64,000 nucleotides of DNA from Arenibacter hampyeongensis (GTDB lineage: Bacteria; Bacteroidota; Bacteroidia; Flavobacteriales; Flavobacteriaceae), in the NCBI RefSeq assembly GCF_002909255.1, contig NZ_PIOB01000002.1:620001-684000 (forward strand). Reading direction: 5' to 3'. A program made the translations under genes and the position numbers. Under the pieces are notes generated by a model. That model did no database searches and was not told where the DNA came from. It worked only from the letters and a program-made list of their open reading frames with translations. Of the stretch, positions 35,853 to 44,368 are shown one piece after another (positions within the stretch are counted from its first letter, which is position 1; every line of letters starts with the position of its first letter).

Positions 35853-37076
35853 ATGGCCAAAAAAAAATCCATATTAATTATTTGCGGAGGTGGTCCTGCG
35901 CCAGGCATCAATGCTGTAATAGGCACTGTGGCGAAGATTTTTTTAAAGGACGGCTATAGAGTACTTGGATTACATGAAGGCTTTAAAGGAATCTTTTCAG
36001 AACATCCCAAAATAAAGGAATTCGATTTCCCCCATGCCGATCGAATTTTTAGCAGAGGTGGTTCCACCTTGATCATGAGCCGGTTCAAACCCGGCAATGA
36101 AAAATTGAATACTACCCTTTTTTCTGAAAACAATGTAAAACTATTGGTGAGTATTGGTGGTGATGACACGGCCTCTACTGCCAATAGAATTACAGGTTAT
36201 TTGAAGAAAGAAAACATTGTCATATCCAACATTCATGTTCCCAAGACCATAGACAACGATCTTCCGTTACCAGATCGGAATCCCACCTTTGGTTTTCATT
36301 CCGCAAAAGATGAGGGCGTAAGAATTGGCACCACTACCTATGAAGATGCACGTACCAGCGAAAACTGGTTCGTTATGTCCACCATGGGAAGGTCTGCAGG
36401 GCATTTGGCTCTTGGAATTGCAGCTAGCTGTCATTTTCCAATGATGGTCATTCCTGAAATGTTCAACAAGACCAACATTACCTTCGATAAGGTAGTCCGA
36501 TTGATTATCTCCTCGATGGTCAAAAGAAAAATAGAAAATGTAAATTATGGCGTTGCCCTTGTCAGTGAAGGCATATTCCATATAATGCCAGATTCAGAAA
36601 TTAAAGATTGTGGTATAAATTTCACATACGACGATCACGGACATCCCGAATTGGGCAATGTTAGTAAATCCCACATTTTTAACATGTTGGTTCAGCGGAG
36701 ATTGAAAGAACTGGATATACAGATAAAAAGTAGGCCTGTTGAACTGGGCTATGAACTCCGATGTTGTAGACCAATTGGATTTGACCTAACATTATGTACC
36801 CTATTGGGCCTGGGAGTCAAGAAATTATTCGATGAAGGCCTTAGCGGATGCATTGTTACTGCCAATTCGAGAGGAGAAGTATCCCCACTTTTTTTGACGG
36901 ACCTTCAGGATAAGGATGGAAAAATAGCACCGCGATTGGTTGATATCGATTCCGAATTTATCCGACTTTGTTTCCAGAATCTACACTATTTGGAGGAAAA
37001 GGATTATGTGCGTGCAAAGGTTTATTTGGATAATCCCTCGGATTATGATTTCAACAAAATATTAAACAAAGTATAA
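35853..37076 (+). CDS. PfkA-family phosphofructokinase-like, PPi-type motifs; candidate KDG kinase
   Basis: Cytoplasmic phosphotransferase of 407 residues. PfkA-family landmarks: CGGGPAPGIN near residue 12, IGGDDTAS (101-108), PKTIDNDLP (130-138) with the catalytic Asp, MGRSAGH (178-184) and GYELRCCRP (299-307). GGDD and PKTIDND, instead of GGDG and PGTIDND, are the residues that mark pyrophosphate-dependent enzymes. Against E. coli PfkA by eye, Arg162 (binds the substrate 6-phosphate) is Asn171 and His249 is Tyr300, while Arg243 and Arg252 are kept as Arg294 and Arg303. The gene sits between the DEH reductase and the KDPG aldolase, where alginate loci normally carry a PfkB-type KDG kinase, and none is present here. 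KDG kinase is therefore an alternative to fructose-6-phosphate kinase. Confidence 0.8.
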   Translation: MAKKKSILIICGGGPAPGINAVIGTVAKIFLKDGYRVLGLHEGFKGIFSEHPKIKEFDFPHADRIFSRGGSTLIMSRFKPGNEKLNTTLFSENNVKLLVSIGGDDTASTANRITGYLKKENIVISNIHVPKTIDNDLPLPDRNPTFGFHSAKDEGVRIGTTTYEDARTSENWFVMSTMGRSAGHLALGIAASCHFPMMVIPEMFNKTNITFDKVVRLIISSMVKRKIENVNYGVALVSEGIFHIMPDSEIKDCGINFTYDDHGHPELGNVSKSHIFNMLVQRRLKELDIQIKSRPVELGYELRCCRPIGFDLTLCTLLGLGVKKLFDEGLSGCIVTANSRGEVSPLFLTDLQDKDGKIAPRLVDIDSEFIRLCFQNLHYLEEKDYVRAKVYLDNPSDYDFNKILNKV

Positions 37077-37082
37077 AAGCGA

Positions 37083-37751
37083 ATGGCACAATATTCAAGA
37101 TTGGAAGTAGCAACGGCAATGAAGGAATCGGGTATGGTTCCCTTATTCTATGATCCGGATATAGAACTAGGTAAGAAAGTATTGCAGGCCTGTTACGACG
37201 GTGGTGCCAGATTAATGGAATTTACAGCGCGTGGCGACTTCGCGTACGAAGTCTTTTCCGAAATGAACAAATTTGCCATTAAAGAACTGCCGGGCATGAT
37301 TATGGGAGTTGGTTCCATAACAGATGCTGCCGCGGCATCGCTATATATGCAGATGGGTGCCAATTTTATTGTAACCCCTTCCCTAAGAGAGGATATTGCC
37401 ATTGTCTGCAACCGAAGAAAAGTGCTCTGGTCACCAGGCTGCGGTTCATTGACCGAAATTAATAGGGCCGAGGAAATGGGTTGCGAAATCGTAAAACTAT
37501 TTCCAGGGTCTACCTATGGCCCCTCTTTTGTAAAGGCCATTAAAGGTCCACAACCTTGGACAAGTATTATGCCCACTGGAGGAGTAACTACTGAAACTTC
37601 CAACTTAAAGGGCTGGTTTGATGCCGGCGTAACCTGTGTAGGACTGGGTTCCCAACTTATAAGCAAAGAAATATTGATCAACAAGGATTTTATAGGGTTG
37701 GAGAGTATGGTTCGCGATACTTTGGGATCCATCATAAAACTTAGAAACTAA
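37083..37751 (+). CDS. eda: KDPG aldolase (2-dehydro-3-deoxy-phosphogluconate aldolase)
   Basis: Cytoplasmic class I aldolase of 222 residues splitting 2-keto-3-deoxy-6-phosphogluconate to pyruvate and glyceraldehyde 3-phosphate. Landmarks: GGARLMEFTARGD with the catalytic Glu, VTPSLREDI, the sequence WSPGCGSLTEI, CEIVKLFPGS with the Schiff-base Lys, and IMPTGGV binding phosphate. It starts six bases after the PFK-like gene and ends four bases before the Nramp-like gene, so all three are one transcript. Length and motifs fit the KDPG/KHG aldolase family. Confidence 0.93.
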   Translation: MAQYSRLEVATAMKESGMVPLFYDPDIELGKKVLQACYDGGARLMEFTARGDFAYEVFSEMNKFAIKELPGMIMGVGSITDAAAASLYMQMGANFIVTPSLREDIAIVCNRRKVLWSPGCGSLTEINRAEEMGCEIVKLFPGSTYGPSFVKAIKGPQPWTSIMPTGGVTTETSNLKGWFDAGVTCVGLGSQLISKEILINKDFIGLESMVRDTLGSIIKLRN

Positions 37752-37755
37752 AAGT

Positions 37756-39030
37756 ATGGAAGCCCCGACCGCTAAAAAATCGTTTTTAAAAAAGATATTG
37801 GCCCTAGTTTTGGCCTTTGGTCCTGGAATATTTGCCATTGGTTATACGATTGGTACGGGGAGTGTAACCTCTATGATCGTTGCAGGAAGCACTTACGGTA
37901 TGCAACTGTTATGGGTTTTGCTATTAAGCTGTGTGTTCTCAGGAATCTTGATGTTTGCTTATGGCAATTTTGCACTGGTTACCGGTGAAACAGCCTTGTT
38001 TGCTTTTAAGAAACACCTGAAATGGGGCAAGCTCATTGCTATAATGATTATTATAGGAATTTCATTTGGACAATGGAATTCATTAATGGGTATTTTAGGA
38101 ATTTCTGCGAGCATTATCTTCGAGATTTTCCTAATCTATTTTCCTAGTTTGGGCGGCTATCAATATGAAGCAGTTTTGACAATTGCCATAGTGGTCATTA
38201 TAATTATGTACGGTTTTCTTATGGTAGGCAAGTATGCCTTCTTCGAAAAGATTCTTGTCATTTTCGTGACCATCATGGGGCTTTCGTTTATAATATCCCT
38301 TTTTATGGTCTACCCCCTACCCATTGAGGTGGCCAAAGGATTAATACCATCCATACCCCAGGTGGAGGGAGGTAAAATGATGGTGGCTGCATTTGTGGGT
38401 ACCACAATGGCTGCTGCCACCTTTCTATCCCGTCCCCTTTTCGTTAAGGGCAAAGGTTGGAATATCAGCAATCTCAATCAACAAAAAAAAGATGCTATTA
38501 TAGCCGCAGGTTTGGTCTTTGTTATTAGTGCATCTGTTATGGCGGTAGCCAGTGGAGCCTTGTTCCACCAAGGTCAACCCGTTACCAAAGTTTTGGACAT
38601 GGTCAATACCCTAGAACCGGTCGCAGGGAAATTCGCATTGACACTTTTCTTTTTTGGAACTTTAAGTGCAGGGCTATCTTCTATATTCCCCTGTTTACTC
38701 ATAGCCCCCATTCTCTTGGCCGATTACCAATCAGGTGAATTGGACACCAGCTCCAAGCAGTTTAAGATAATTACGGCCATTGCTTGCTTGTTTGCACTAA
38801 TAGTACCTGTATTTGGTGCCAATCCTATTCAGATGCAGATTATGTCCCAGGTTTTTAATGTATTCGTCTTACCTCTAGTAATTCTAGGAATTATTTTATT
38901 GATCAATAACAAAAAACTCATGGGCCAATACAAAGGAAGTTTATGGCTTAATTTGGGCCTATATGCCGCCCTTTTGTTTTCAATCGTCATCTCCTATAAT
39001 GGGGTTGTGGCGCTAATTGACTTTTTTTAA
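37756..39030 (+). CDS. Nramp-fold transporter lacking the metal-binding motifs
   Basis: Inner-membrane protein of 424 residues with about 11 helices. The start, FGPGIFAIGYTIGTGS and then AGSTYGMQLLWVLLLS (residues 21-58), aligns by eye with helix 1 of Nramp manganese/iron transporters. The obligatory DPGN metal motif is GTGS here (33-36). In helix 6, where Nramps have MPH, this protein has VGTTMAAATFLSRP (214-227). Without either motif, divalent-metal transport is unlikely. Translation is closely coupled to the KDPG aldolase (four-base gap), so a role in moving an organic acid, sugar acid or other ligand of the pathway is inferred. It is shorter at the ends than some APC-fold carriers. Confidence 0.75.
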   Translation: MEAPTAKKSFLKKILALVLAFGPGIFAIGYTIGTGSVTSMIVAGSTYGMQLLWVLLLSCVFSGILMFAYGNFALVTGETALFAFKKHLKWGKLIAIMIIIGISFGQWNSLMGILGISASIIFEIFLIYFPSLGGYQYEAVLTIAIVVIIIMYGFLMVGKYAFFEKILVIFVTIMGLSFIISLFMVYPLPIEVAKGLIPSIPQVEGGKMMVAAFVGTTMAAATFLSRPLFVKGKGWNISNLNQQKKDAIIAAGLVFVISASVMAVASGALFHQGQPVTKVLDMVNTLEPVAGKFALTLFFFGTLSAGLSSIFPCLLIAPILLADYQSGELDTSSKQFKIITAIACLFALIVPVFGANPIQMQIMSQVFNVFVLPLVILGIILLINNKKLMGQYKGSLWLNLGLYAALLFSIVISYNGVVALIDFF

Positions 39031-39046
39031 TTTACTAGCTGTTTTA

Positions 39047-39763
39047 TTAAAGATGTTTTACCCTAGATTCATATTTAAGATATAGTTCTTCATTGTCCGC
39101 CTCATCTATGTTCTGACTTTGAAAAACAGAAGGCCTAACGCCTCTTTCCAAATTAATTTTTATGGCTTCTGTGGAAATTATGTTGACAATGATCATTCCT
39201 AACACCGATGAAGCTGGACCGATCAGTGTGTCCTTAAGGGAGATAACCCCATCCCCTGCTGGAACACAATTATCAATTACCAAATCCGCGATCTGATACA
39301 GTTTCTTTCCACTTTCATGTCTGGAGGCATACTTTCCTGATTGTTCCAAAGAAGTGATCGCTATAGTCCTTAAACCCTCCTTCCTGGCCTTCATGGCCAT
39401 CTCCAAAGGCAAGGCATTTCTTCCGGAATTTGATACCACGATCAATACATCCCCCTTATTAAATTGATATTTGTTCCAAAGTATTTCGGCAAGACCACTT
39501 ATTTGCTCCATGGCTGCCGATCTCCTTGCCCCGCTGGCCATAAGTACCATATCATCCATTATGGCATTGACATTGGCCAGGTTGGAAGCCCTACCAAACA
39601 TCTCCATCCCAATCATTTGGGAATGGCCAGTACCTAAGGTGTGGATTATACCATCGTTCTTAATAACATCCGCAACTATTTTTGAGGCAGTGATCAATTG
39701 ATCTTTTTGATCAGTGGACATTTTGTCTATGAGCAATTTTATTTTATCTAAATATTCAAACAT
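39047..39763 (-). CDS. SIS-domain sugar isomerase/phosphosugar-binding protein (UPF0309-like)
   Basis: Cytoplasmic protein of 238 residues with one SIS domain: GIIHTLGTGHSQMIGMEMFGRASNL near residue 40, DVLIVVSNSGRNALPLEMAMKARKEG near 105 and AITSLEQSGKYASRH. Resemblance is to the UPF0309 group of phosphosugar isomerase-like proteins, whose substrates are mostly unknown. It converges on the Nramp-like gene with a 16-base gap, so it may or may not belong to the alginate locus. No operator of the TTGGTnnACCAA type is seen in front of it. Confidence 0.82.
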   Translation of the reverse strand: MFEYLDKIKLLIDKMSTDQKDQLITASKIVADVIKNDGIIHTLGTGHSQMIGMEMFGRASNLANVNAIMDDMVLMASGARRSAAMEQISGLAEILWNKYQFNKGDVLIVVSNSGRNALPLEMAMKARKEGLRTIAITSLEQSGKYASRHESGKKLYQIADLVIDNCVPAGDGVISLKDTLIGPASSVLGMIIVNIISTEAIKINLERGVRPSVFQSQNIDEADNEELYLKYESRVKHL

Positions 39764-40132
39764 AGGAACAATTACATTTAGTTAGTAAAGGAAACCAAAC
39801 GTATTATTATCGGGATGTGCTAGTACGTCTACCAATAATGCCAACCAATGTTTCCAAAATCCAATATAAAGAATAAAAACATAGCCACGCGAAGGTATAA
39901 AGGATATAGTCGCATTAGCACATCGTGGAGCAATAATTTCCAACTTTATAACTTAAGAAACGGCATAAAAACCTAAACCAAATACTGGACTCCTATAAGG
40001 GATGTAACCGAAACACGGGGCATTAAACCGTCCCCAGCTCTGGGTATTAAACCGAAAACCCCGCCAAAAGGCGGGGTTCGTTCGACTATCCTATTCCAAT
40101 GCGCCTGCGGCTTTTGAAATACGGGTCTCACG
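39764..40132. other. intergenic stretch with inverted repeats, no gene seen
   Basis: About 370 bases between the SIS gene start and the cold-shock gene's terminator. It contains a long-range inverted repeat, GATGTGCTA (39814-39822) / TAGCACATC (39916-39924), and a very stable hairpin, AACCCCGCC (40057-40065) / GGCGGGGTT (40070-40078), with an AAAA loop. The GC-rich hairpin lacks a T run on the plus strand. A small RNA is possible but not supported further. Confidence 0.45.
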
Positions 40133-40164
40133 AACAAAAAAAAGCCTATCGTTAGATAGGCTTT
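40133..40164 (-). terminator. terminator of the cold-shock gene
   Basis: Perfect stem AAAGCCTATC (40141-40150) / GATAGGCTTT (40155-40164), four-base loop; on the minus strand it is followed by a T run (the plus-strand A run to about 40135). It lies 28 bases past the stop of the cold-shock gene. Confidence 0.85.
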
Positions 40165-40191
40165 GGGTCTTAAGAAATTAAAAAGTATTTA

Positions 40192-40383
40192 TTAAATAAC
40201 TTTAACGTTTACTGCGTTTAATCCTTTTTTTCCTTCTTTTAGTTCAAACTCAACTTCGTCGCCTTCGCGAACTTCGTCGATTAAACCAGAGATGTGTACA
40301 AAATGTTCTTTGTTAGAACCTTCTTCGGTGATGAACCCAAATCCTTTGGCATCGTTGAAAAATTTTACTGTTCCTCTACTCAT
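40192..40383 (-). CDS. cold-shock domain protein (CspA family)
   Basis: Single-stranded RNA/DNA-binding protein of 63 residues, one OB-fold cold-shock domain. RNP1 is KGFGFITEE and RNP2 is EHFVHIS. Opening MSRGTVKFFND and closing GLNAVNVKVI are typical. It works as an RNA chaperone in the cytoplasm. The gene has its own promoter (TTG, 19 bases, TATATTTG) and a strong terminator, so it is monocistronic. A long cold-inducible leader typical of E. coli cspA is not evident. Confidence 0.95.
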   Translation of the reverse strand: MSRGTVKFFNDAKGFGFITEEGSNKEHFVHISGLIDEVREGDEVEFELKEGKKGLNAVNVKVI

Positions 40384-40416
40384 TACTAAAATTTAAATTA
40401 ATTACTTATTATAAAT

Positions 40417-40446
40417 CAAATATAGTTCCAAAAGTTTGAACCACAA
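40417..40446 (-). promoter_or_regulatory. cold-shock gene promoter
   Basis: On the minus strand TTG (40446-40444), 19 bases, TATATTTG (40424-40417). A good Bacteroidota promoter match, 34 bases upstream of the ATG. Confidence 0.6.
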
Positions 40447-40507
40447 TCATTTAAAGCCAAGAATTTTAACAAGCTGCTAAAATAATTTCGACTCCCCTAT
40501 AAAATGC

Positions 40508-41593
40508 TCACTTTTCAAGGGATTTGGAGATAATAAATTCCACCCTCCTGTTTAGCGCCCTACCCTCTTCATCACCATTATTTCCAAGGGGCCTGGAGGC
40601 CCCTAATCCATTCCAAGTAATTCTTTTCCTGGCCAGGCCCAATTGGATCAACCTATTTGCCACTGCTGTTGCCCGTTTACCAGAAAGTTCCATGTTGTAG
40701 TTGTTAGTGCCAAAACTATCCGTATATCCGTTGATAACAATCTGCAAAGTACTATCAGATTGCAAATAATTAAATACCCGCTTTATCTCCTGCGCACCAT
40801 AATCCTCCAGTTCAAACTCATCAAAATTGAAAAATACGTTCTCAAAAATATGGGCTTCGTCCAAGGCATAGGACTGAATTCCTTCACCAACATATACCAT
40901 ATCCAAGTAATAATAAGCGCCCTTTACATTTTTTTCCTTTACCAATTTCTGTCGCCTAGTAGCAGCATTGTCCTTAAAATTACCAACCGTTATAAACTGC
41001 TCATAGCCATTGGCAACAAAGGTTGTGGACACCTTTGTCCATGAACTCTCATCAATGATGAATTGGTCGCCCAAAATCTCGATGAAGGTAAAATCGTTCC
41101 CTATAATCTTAGAAAGCTGCCATTTCGATAGCCCTTTTTTTATTTTAATTTCCAATGGCTTGGATGACAATAAAATATCAAAATCACGAATGGCATAGTC
41201 AGAATTCTCTGCCAAATTAATATAAAAGGAAAGTGTATAGGTAAGATCTTTCTGCAACGGTTGCCGTAGCTCTCCTTGTATATACTCCCTATAATCCTCA
41301 GGGGCGTACATATAAAATCCCATATAACCCTCCCCGAATTTTGCCAGCTGTTTTCCCATAAAATTGTTGGGCACGCCCATACTCAGACTACAGGCATTAA
41401 AATAATCGGTGCTGCCGAGAGTGGGTACGGACCAATATTTAAGGTCTTGCCCAAAATTTCCTAAATGATCTGGGCAGTCCAAAAAAGATTCAAAACTGGG
41501 ATTTTCCACTAAATTTTGGGACACAACACTTCCGAGGCATAATACGGACAATACTCCTATCCAATTTCTACAACCTACAGTGAACTGACTCAT
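40508..41593 (-). CDS. OmpA-family outer-membrane/peptidoglycan-binding protein
   Basis: Protein of 361 residues from MSQFTVG, which begins a signal peptide (hydrophobic run ending near VVSQ). An upstream ATG at 41626 would add 11 residues. After the signal, a jelly-roll-like domain (NLVENPSFES, FDCPDHLG, YTLSFYINLAENSDY) fills residues 20-230. The C-terminal third is an OmpA domain binding peptidoglycan: VINGYTDSFGTNNYNMELSGKRA and RITWNGLGASRPLG, ending ALNRRVEF. This architecture (NPSFES domain plus OmpA) is common in Bacteroidota and likely anchors the outer membrane. Confidence 0.82.
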   Translation of the reverse strand: MSQFTVGCRNWIGVLSVLCLGSVVSQNLVENPSFESFLDCPDHLGNFGQDLKYWSVPTLGSTDYFNACSLSMGVPNNFMGKQLAKFGEGYMGFYMYAPEDYREYIQGELRQPLQKDLTYTLSFYINLAENSDYAIRDFDILLSSKPLEIKIKKGLSKWQLSKIIGNDFTFIEILGDQFIIDESSWTKVSTTFVANGYEQFITVGNFKDNAATRRQKLVKEKNVKGAYYYLDMVYVGEGIQSYALDEAHIFENVFFNFDEFELEDYGAQEIKRVFNYLQSDSTLQIVINGYTDSFGTNNYNMELSGKRATAVANRLIQLGLARKRITWNGLGASRPLGNNGDEEGRALNRRVEFIISKSLEK

Positions 41594-41677
41594 ACTGAAC
41601 AAATTGTATGTAAAACTTGTTGACAAAAGGAATTCCTAACTTACAAAAAGTTTAAGTACATTTTATCAAAAATAAAA

Positions 41678-41703
41678 AAACATCCCCATATTCAAGGATG
41701 TTT
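41678..41703 (-). terminator. terminator of the small exported protein gene
   Basis: AAACATCC (41678-41685) / GGATGTTT (41696-41703) with a ten-base loop; the minus strand continues into a T run. It lies past the stop of 41747-42172. Confidence 0.7.
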
Positions 41704-41746
41704 GTAATACTTATGGACAAATACAGGCTTAAAATCTATACAACTT

Positions 41747-42172
41747 TTAGGATTTATTTCTTTTGCCATTCAATGAAAATGTACCTTCTGTAGAATTGGC
41801 GTTACCATTTATAGCATCATCTGTCACTTGCAAGGAAACTTGTACTTTCGAACCCTCAATAAAAACCGAAAAGTTTAAAGTGTTATCCTTGACCTTCACA
41901 TCAGTGGCCGTCAGAGTATTGTAGTTGACCTTGATCACTGCCTTATATCCCTCTTTTTCCTTGGTAATAATCAACGTTCCTGCACTGTATTCATAAGGAA
42001 CATCCTCAACTGTATATTCCCATATGCCAACAGGAGAATTATACACTTTACCAAGTACCTCGGTTGGATTATTGGTACAAAAAGTACTATGACCTGGGTT
42101 TACAGCCAAAAGAGACATACTGCAGGAAACAAAAAAAATACAAGCGCAAAACAATTTTCCAAAATTTTTCAT
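41747..42172 (-). CDS. small exported protein, paralogue of 2681-3115
   Basis: Hypothetical protein of 141 residues with a signal peptide (MKNFGKLFCACIFFVSC, then SLLAVNP). A Cys near residue 17 makes a lipoprotein possible. The mature part shares with the 2681-3115 protein the segments GIWEY, DVPYEYSAGTLIITK, DVKVKDNTLNFSV, EGSKVQVS and a GTFSLNGKR end. The two genes are about 39 kb apart, so the duplication is old or the family is dispersed. Function unknown. Confidence 0.72.
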   Translation of the reverse strand: MKNFGKLFCACIFFVSCSMSLLAVNPGHSTFCTNNPTEVLGKVYNSPVGIWEYTVEDVPYEYSAGTLIITKEKEGYKAVIKVNYNTLTATDVKVKDNTLNFSVFIEGSKVQVSLQVTDDAINGNANSTEGTFSLNGKRNKS

Positions 42173-42591
42173 TCTCTTGAAGTTTTATAATTAATATTGT
42201 AACAAAGGAAAGATATCCCACAACAAAAAGTAATCTTTTTTCCTATTCTGTGACTAAATGTCCCGTAAGCGTGACGAATGGGACAATTTTAAAAGTTACA
42301 ATTTCCCAAACGCAACCTTGATCAAGATTAATCAGCACTTTTTTGATAAAAATTTTTAAAACCTTGACGGCTATAAAAGGTATATTCAAATTAAAATGGG
42401 AGAAGAAGTCACAATGCTATCCAACACTCAAATATTGGACAAGTCCTTCTAGAAATAAAAATACCTTACTGCCTTATTGCCTCCCAAGATAGAAGGCTAA
42501 AGGCAGAAGGTACATTTACGGCGATCATAAAATACCACGGGGTTTTTGGCAGATCATAACCAACCGCTAATTCTAAACTCTTTTTTCTGAT
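42173..42591. other. intergenic stretch, no gene seen
   Basis: About 420 bases between the start of a small exported protein gene and the stop of the barrel gene, both on minus. Only frames under 20 codons open here. No clear promoter or terminator was recognised. Confidence 0.45.
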
Positions 42592-44343
42592 CTACAGATC
42601 AAATTTGTATGTGGCTCCAGCCAAAACTTGGAAACCCTGTACTTGATAATTGTTCCAACGCATATAATTCTGGTTGGCAATATTATTGGCCCTTGCAAAC
42701 ACAGATAATTGTTTATTTACCCGATATCCAATATGCGCATTGGCATCAAAATAGCTCTCCAGAGTCTTAGCCTCCATTGTAAAATTTTCTGGCAACGTTC
42801 CGGGAGATGCCACTGTATATAAATCATCGCGTTCCCCAACGTAAAATAGATTGGCACCCAGAAACCACTTCTCCCCTATTTGATAATCCATAAAAGTGGA
42901 AGCCGTAAGACCGGGTAGGTTCCATGCTGGATTGTCCGTTTCGGTATCATAATCGTACACTTGTACATTAACACCCAAGCTAAAATTACGATTTACATCT
43001 ACATTTAATTCACCAAAAACACCCAATGTTTTAACATCATCGTAAAACACCTGAAAACTATTTCCATAGAAATAGCCTTTTTCGTCGGACCTGGAGGTGT
43101 TTTCAGGATTTAGTATAAAGAGTGGTTTTCTATTTTCGGCCGTATAGGACCCTTTTAAGTTGTAGCTAAGGTTGGGCAATAATTGTCCCTTTAAACCTAT
43201 GTAAGCATCGTATTGTTGGTCCGTGGGCTGAATATCCAAGGTAGGCGAAACATATGGGTTCTCCTCTACAAAACCATAGAACGAGTTTTGCTTCAACTCC
43301 CCTTCTACCCCTCCATAGGCAATGGCCACCTCATCCAATAAGCGATAGGACGCCGTTATTGTAGGATAAATATAGAAATTACCCTCACTATTTTCCAAAT
43401 CCATACCATACACCAAATTTACGCCCAGATTAAGTGAAAGATCATCCCCTAAAATATTGATGTTGGGATTTAATCCAGCCTGCAAATGGGAATAATCTAT
43501 ACCGGGAATATTGGAATCATTTGCAACCTGCCCATTCTTAAACTTGCCACCCAAATAATCTACCTTGGCCTTAAGGGTCAATAATTCATCCCCCAAAGGA
43601 AATTCGAAGGCAGGTTTTAGAACAGCCCTGTTTTCACCTGATTTGGTTGCATCCCAAAACCGTCTCACCACTACATTTAAACTCTTAAAAAAAGAATCTT
43701 CCACTTCTACAAAACCACCTGCAAACACATTAAAATAATTCTGCTTTTCATCTATACCGTTCACCACTTCCTCTGTGTAATATCCGTTAGGGATTCCATA
43801 CCAATTATATAATTGATGCTGTGCCCCTATATTGGCTCCCCAACTTAGGTCCCTGTCTTTTTTGGTGTAGTTGGCATCCAACTCGGTATTGTAAAATACA
43901 TTGTCCAGAGCGGTACCATCAATTTCTCCCCTAGAGGAGTGATGATTAAGGCTTAGATCCAATCGCTCGTCCCTGTTCAAAGCACTACTACTATAAAAAT
44001 CTACCAAGGCATTGTTAAAATTGCCCAGGCCTACGGATGCATAGGAGTTATATATTTTTTCCGCAGGAGTCTTTTTTACACCTGAAGCCTTACCCTTGGC
44101 AGGCGTAAAGGTAGATACTACTGGAACCGAAAATATACTATAATTAATAGGTTTCTTTTGTAAAACGATGGAATCGTTCAAGGTAGGCATGGACTTCACC
44201 TTAAAAGCATCTGAAATTGTTGGTGCATAGGCCTTAACCACAGTCACCGTTTCCGTACCTATATCTTTTTTGTCGTCCTGTGCCAATCCGATTTGAAATA
44301 AACCAAGAATAGCGAATAAGGATATTTTTATGTGCTTGTGCAT
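42592..44343 (-). CDS. TonB-dependent-receptor-like outer-membrane beta-barrel without a plug
   Basis: Outer-membrane protein of 583 residues. The ATG at 44343 starts a signal peptide (MHKHIKISLFAILGLFQIG, cleavage near LAQ); an ATG at 44379 overlaps the upstream gene. A short conserved N-terminal segment (ETVTVVKAYAPTISDAFKVK) precedes a series of alternating beta-strands ending FARANNIANQNYMRWNNYQVQG and a terminal L, as in TonB-dependent receptors, but the usual plug domain is missing. It is translated 25 bases after the giant TPR gene, so the two products likely work as one envelope machine. A porin-like or scaffold role is inferred. Confidence 0.8.
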   Translation of the reverse strand: MHKHIKISLFAILGLFQIGLAQDDKKDIGTETVTVVKAYAPTISDAFKVKSMPTLNDSIVLQKKPINYSIFSVPVVSTFTPAKGKASGVKKTPAEKIYNSYASVGLGNFNNALVDFYSSSALNRDERLDLSLNHHSSRGEIDGTALDNVFYNTELDANYTKKDRDLSWGANIGAQHQLYNWYGIPNGYYTEEVVNGIDEKQNYFNVFAGGFVEVEDSFFKSLNVVVRRFWDATKSGENRAVLKPAFEFPLGDELLTLKAKVDYLGGKFKNGQVANDSNIPGIDYSHLQAGLNPNINILGDDLSLNLGVNLVYGMDLENSEGNFYIYPTITASYRLLDEVAIAYGGVEGELKQNSFYGFVEENPYVSPTLDIQPTDQQYDAYIGLKGQLLPNLSYNLKGSYTAENRKPLFILNPENTSRSDEKGYFYGNSFQVFYDDVKTLGVFGELNVDVNRNFSLGVNVQVYDYDTETDNPAWNLPGLTASTFMDYQIGEKWFLGANLFYVGERDDLYTVASPGTLPENFTMEAKTLESYFDANAHIGYRVNKQLSVFARANNIANQNYMRWNNYQVQGFQVLAGATYKFDL

Positions 44344-44368
44344 ATATTGTTCTTTTTGCAAGGAATTT

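Noticed and set aside
42396..42452. 18-codon frame in the gap before the barrel gene
   Set aside because: Too short, with no ribosome site, no homologue recognised and no conserved context.
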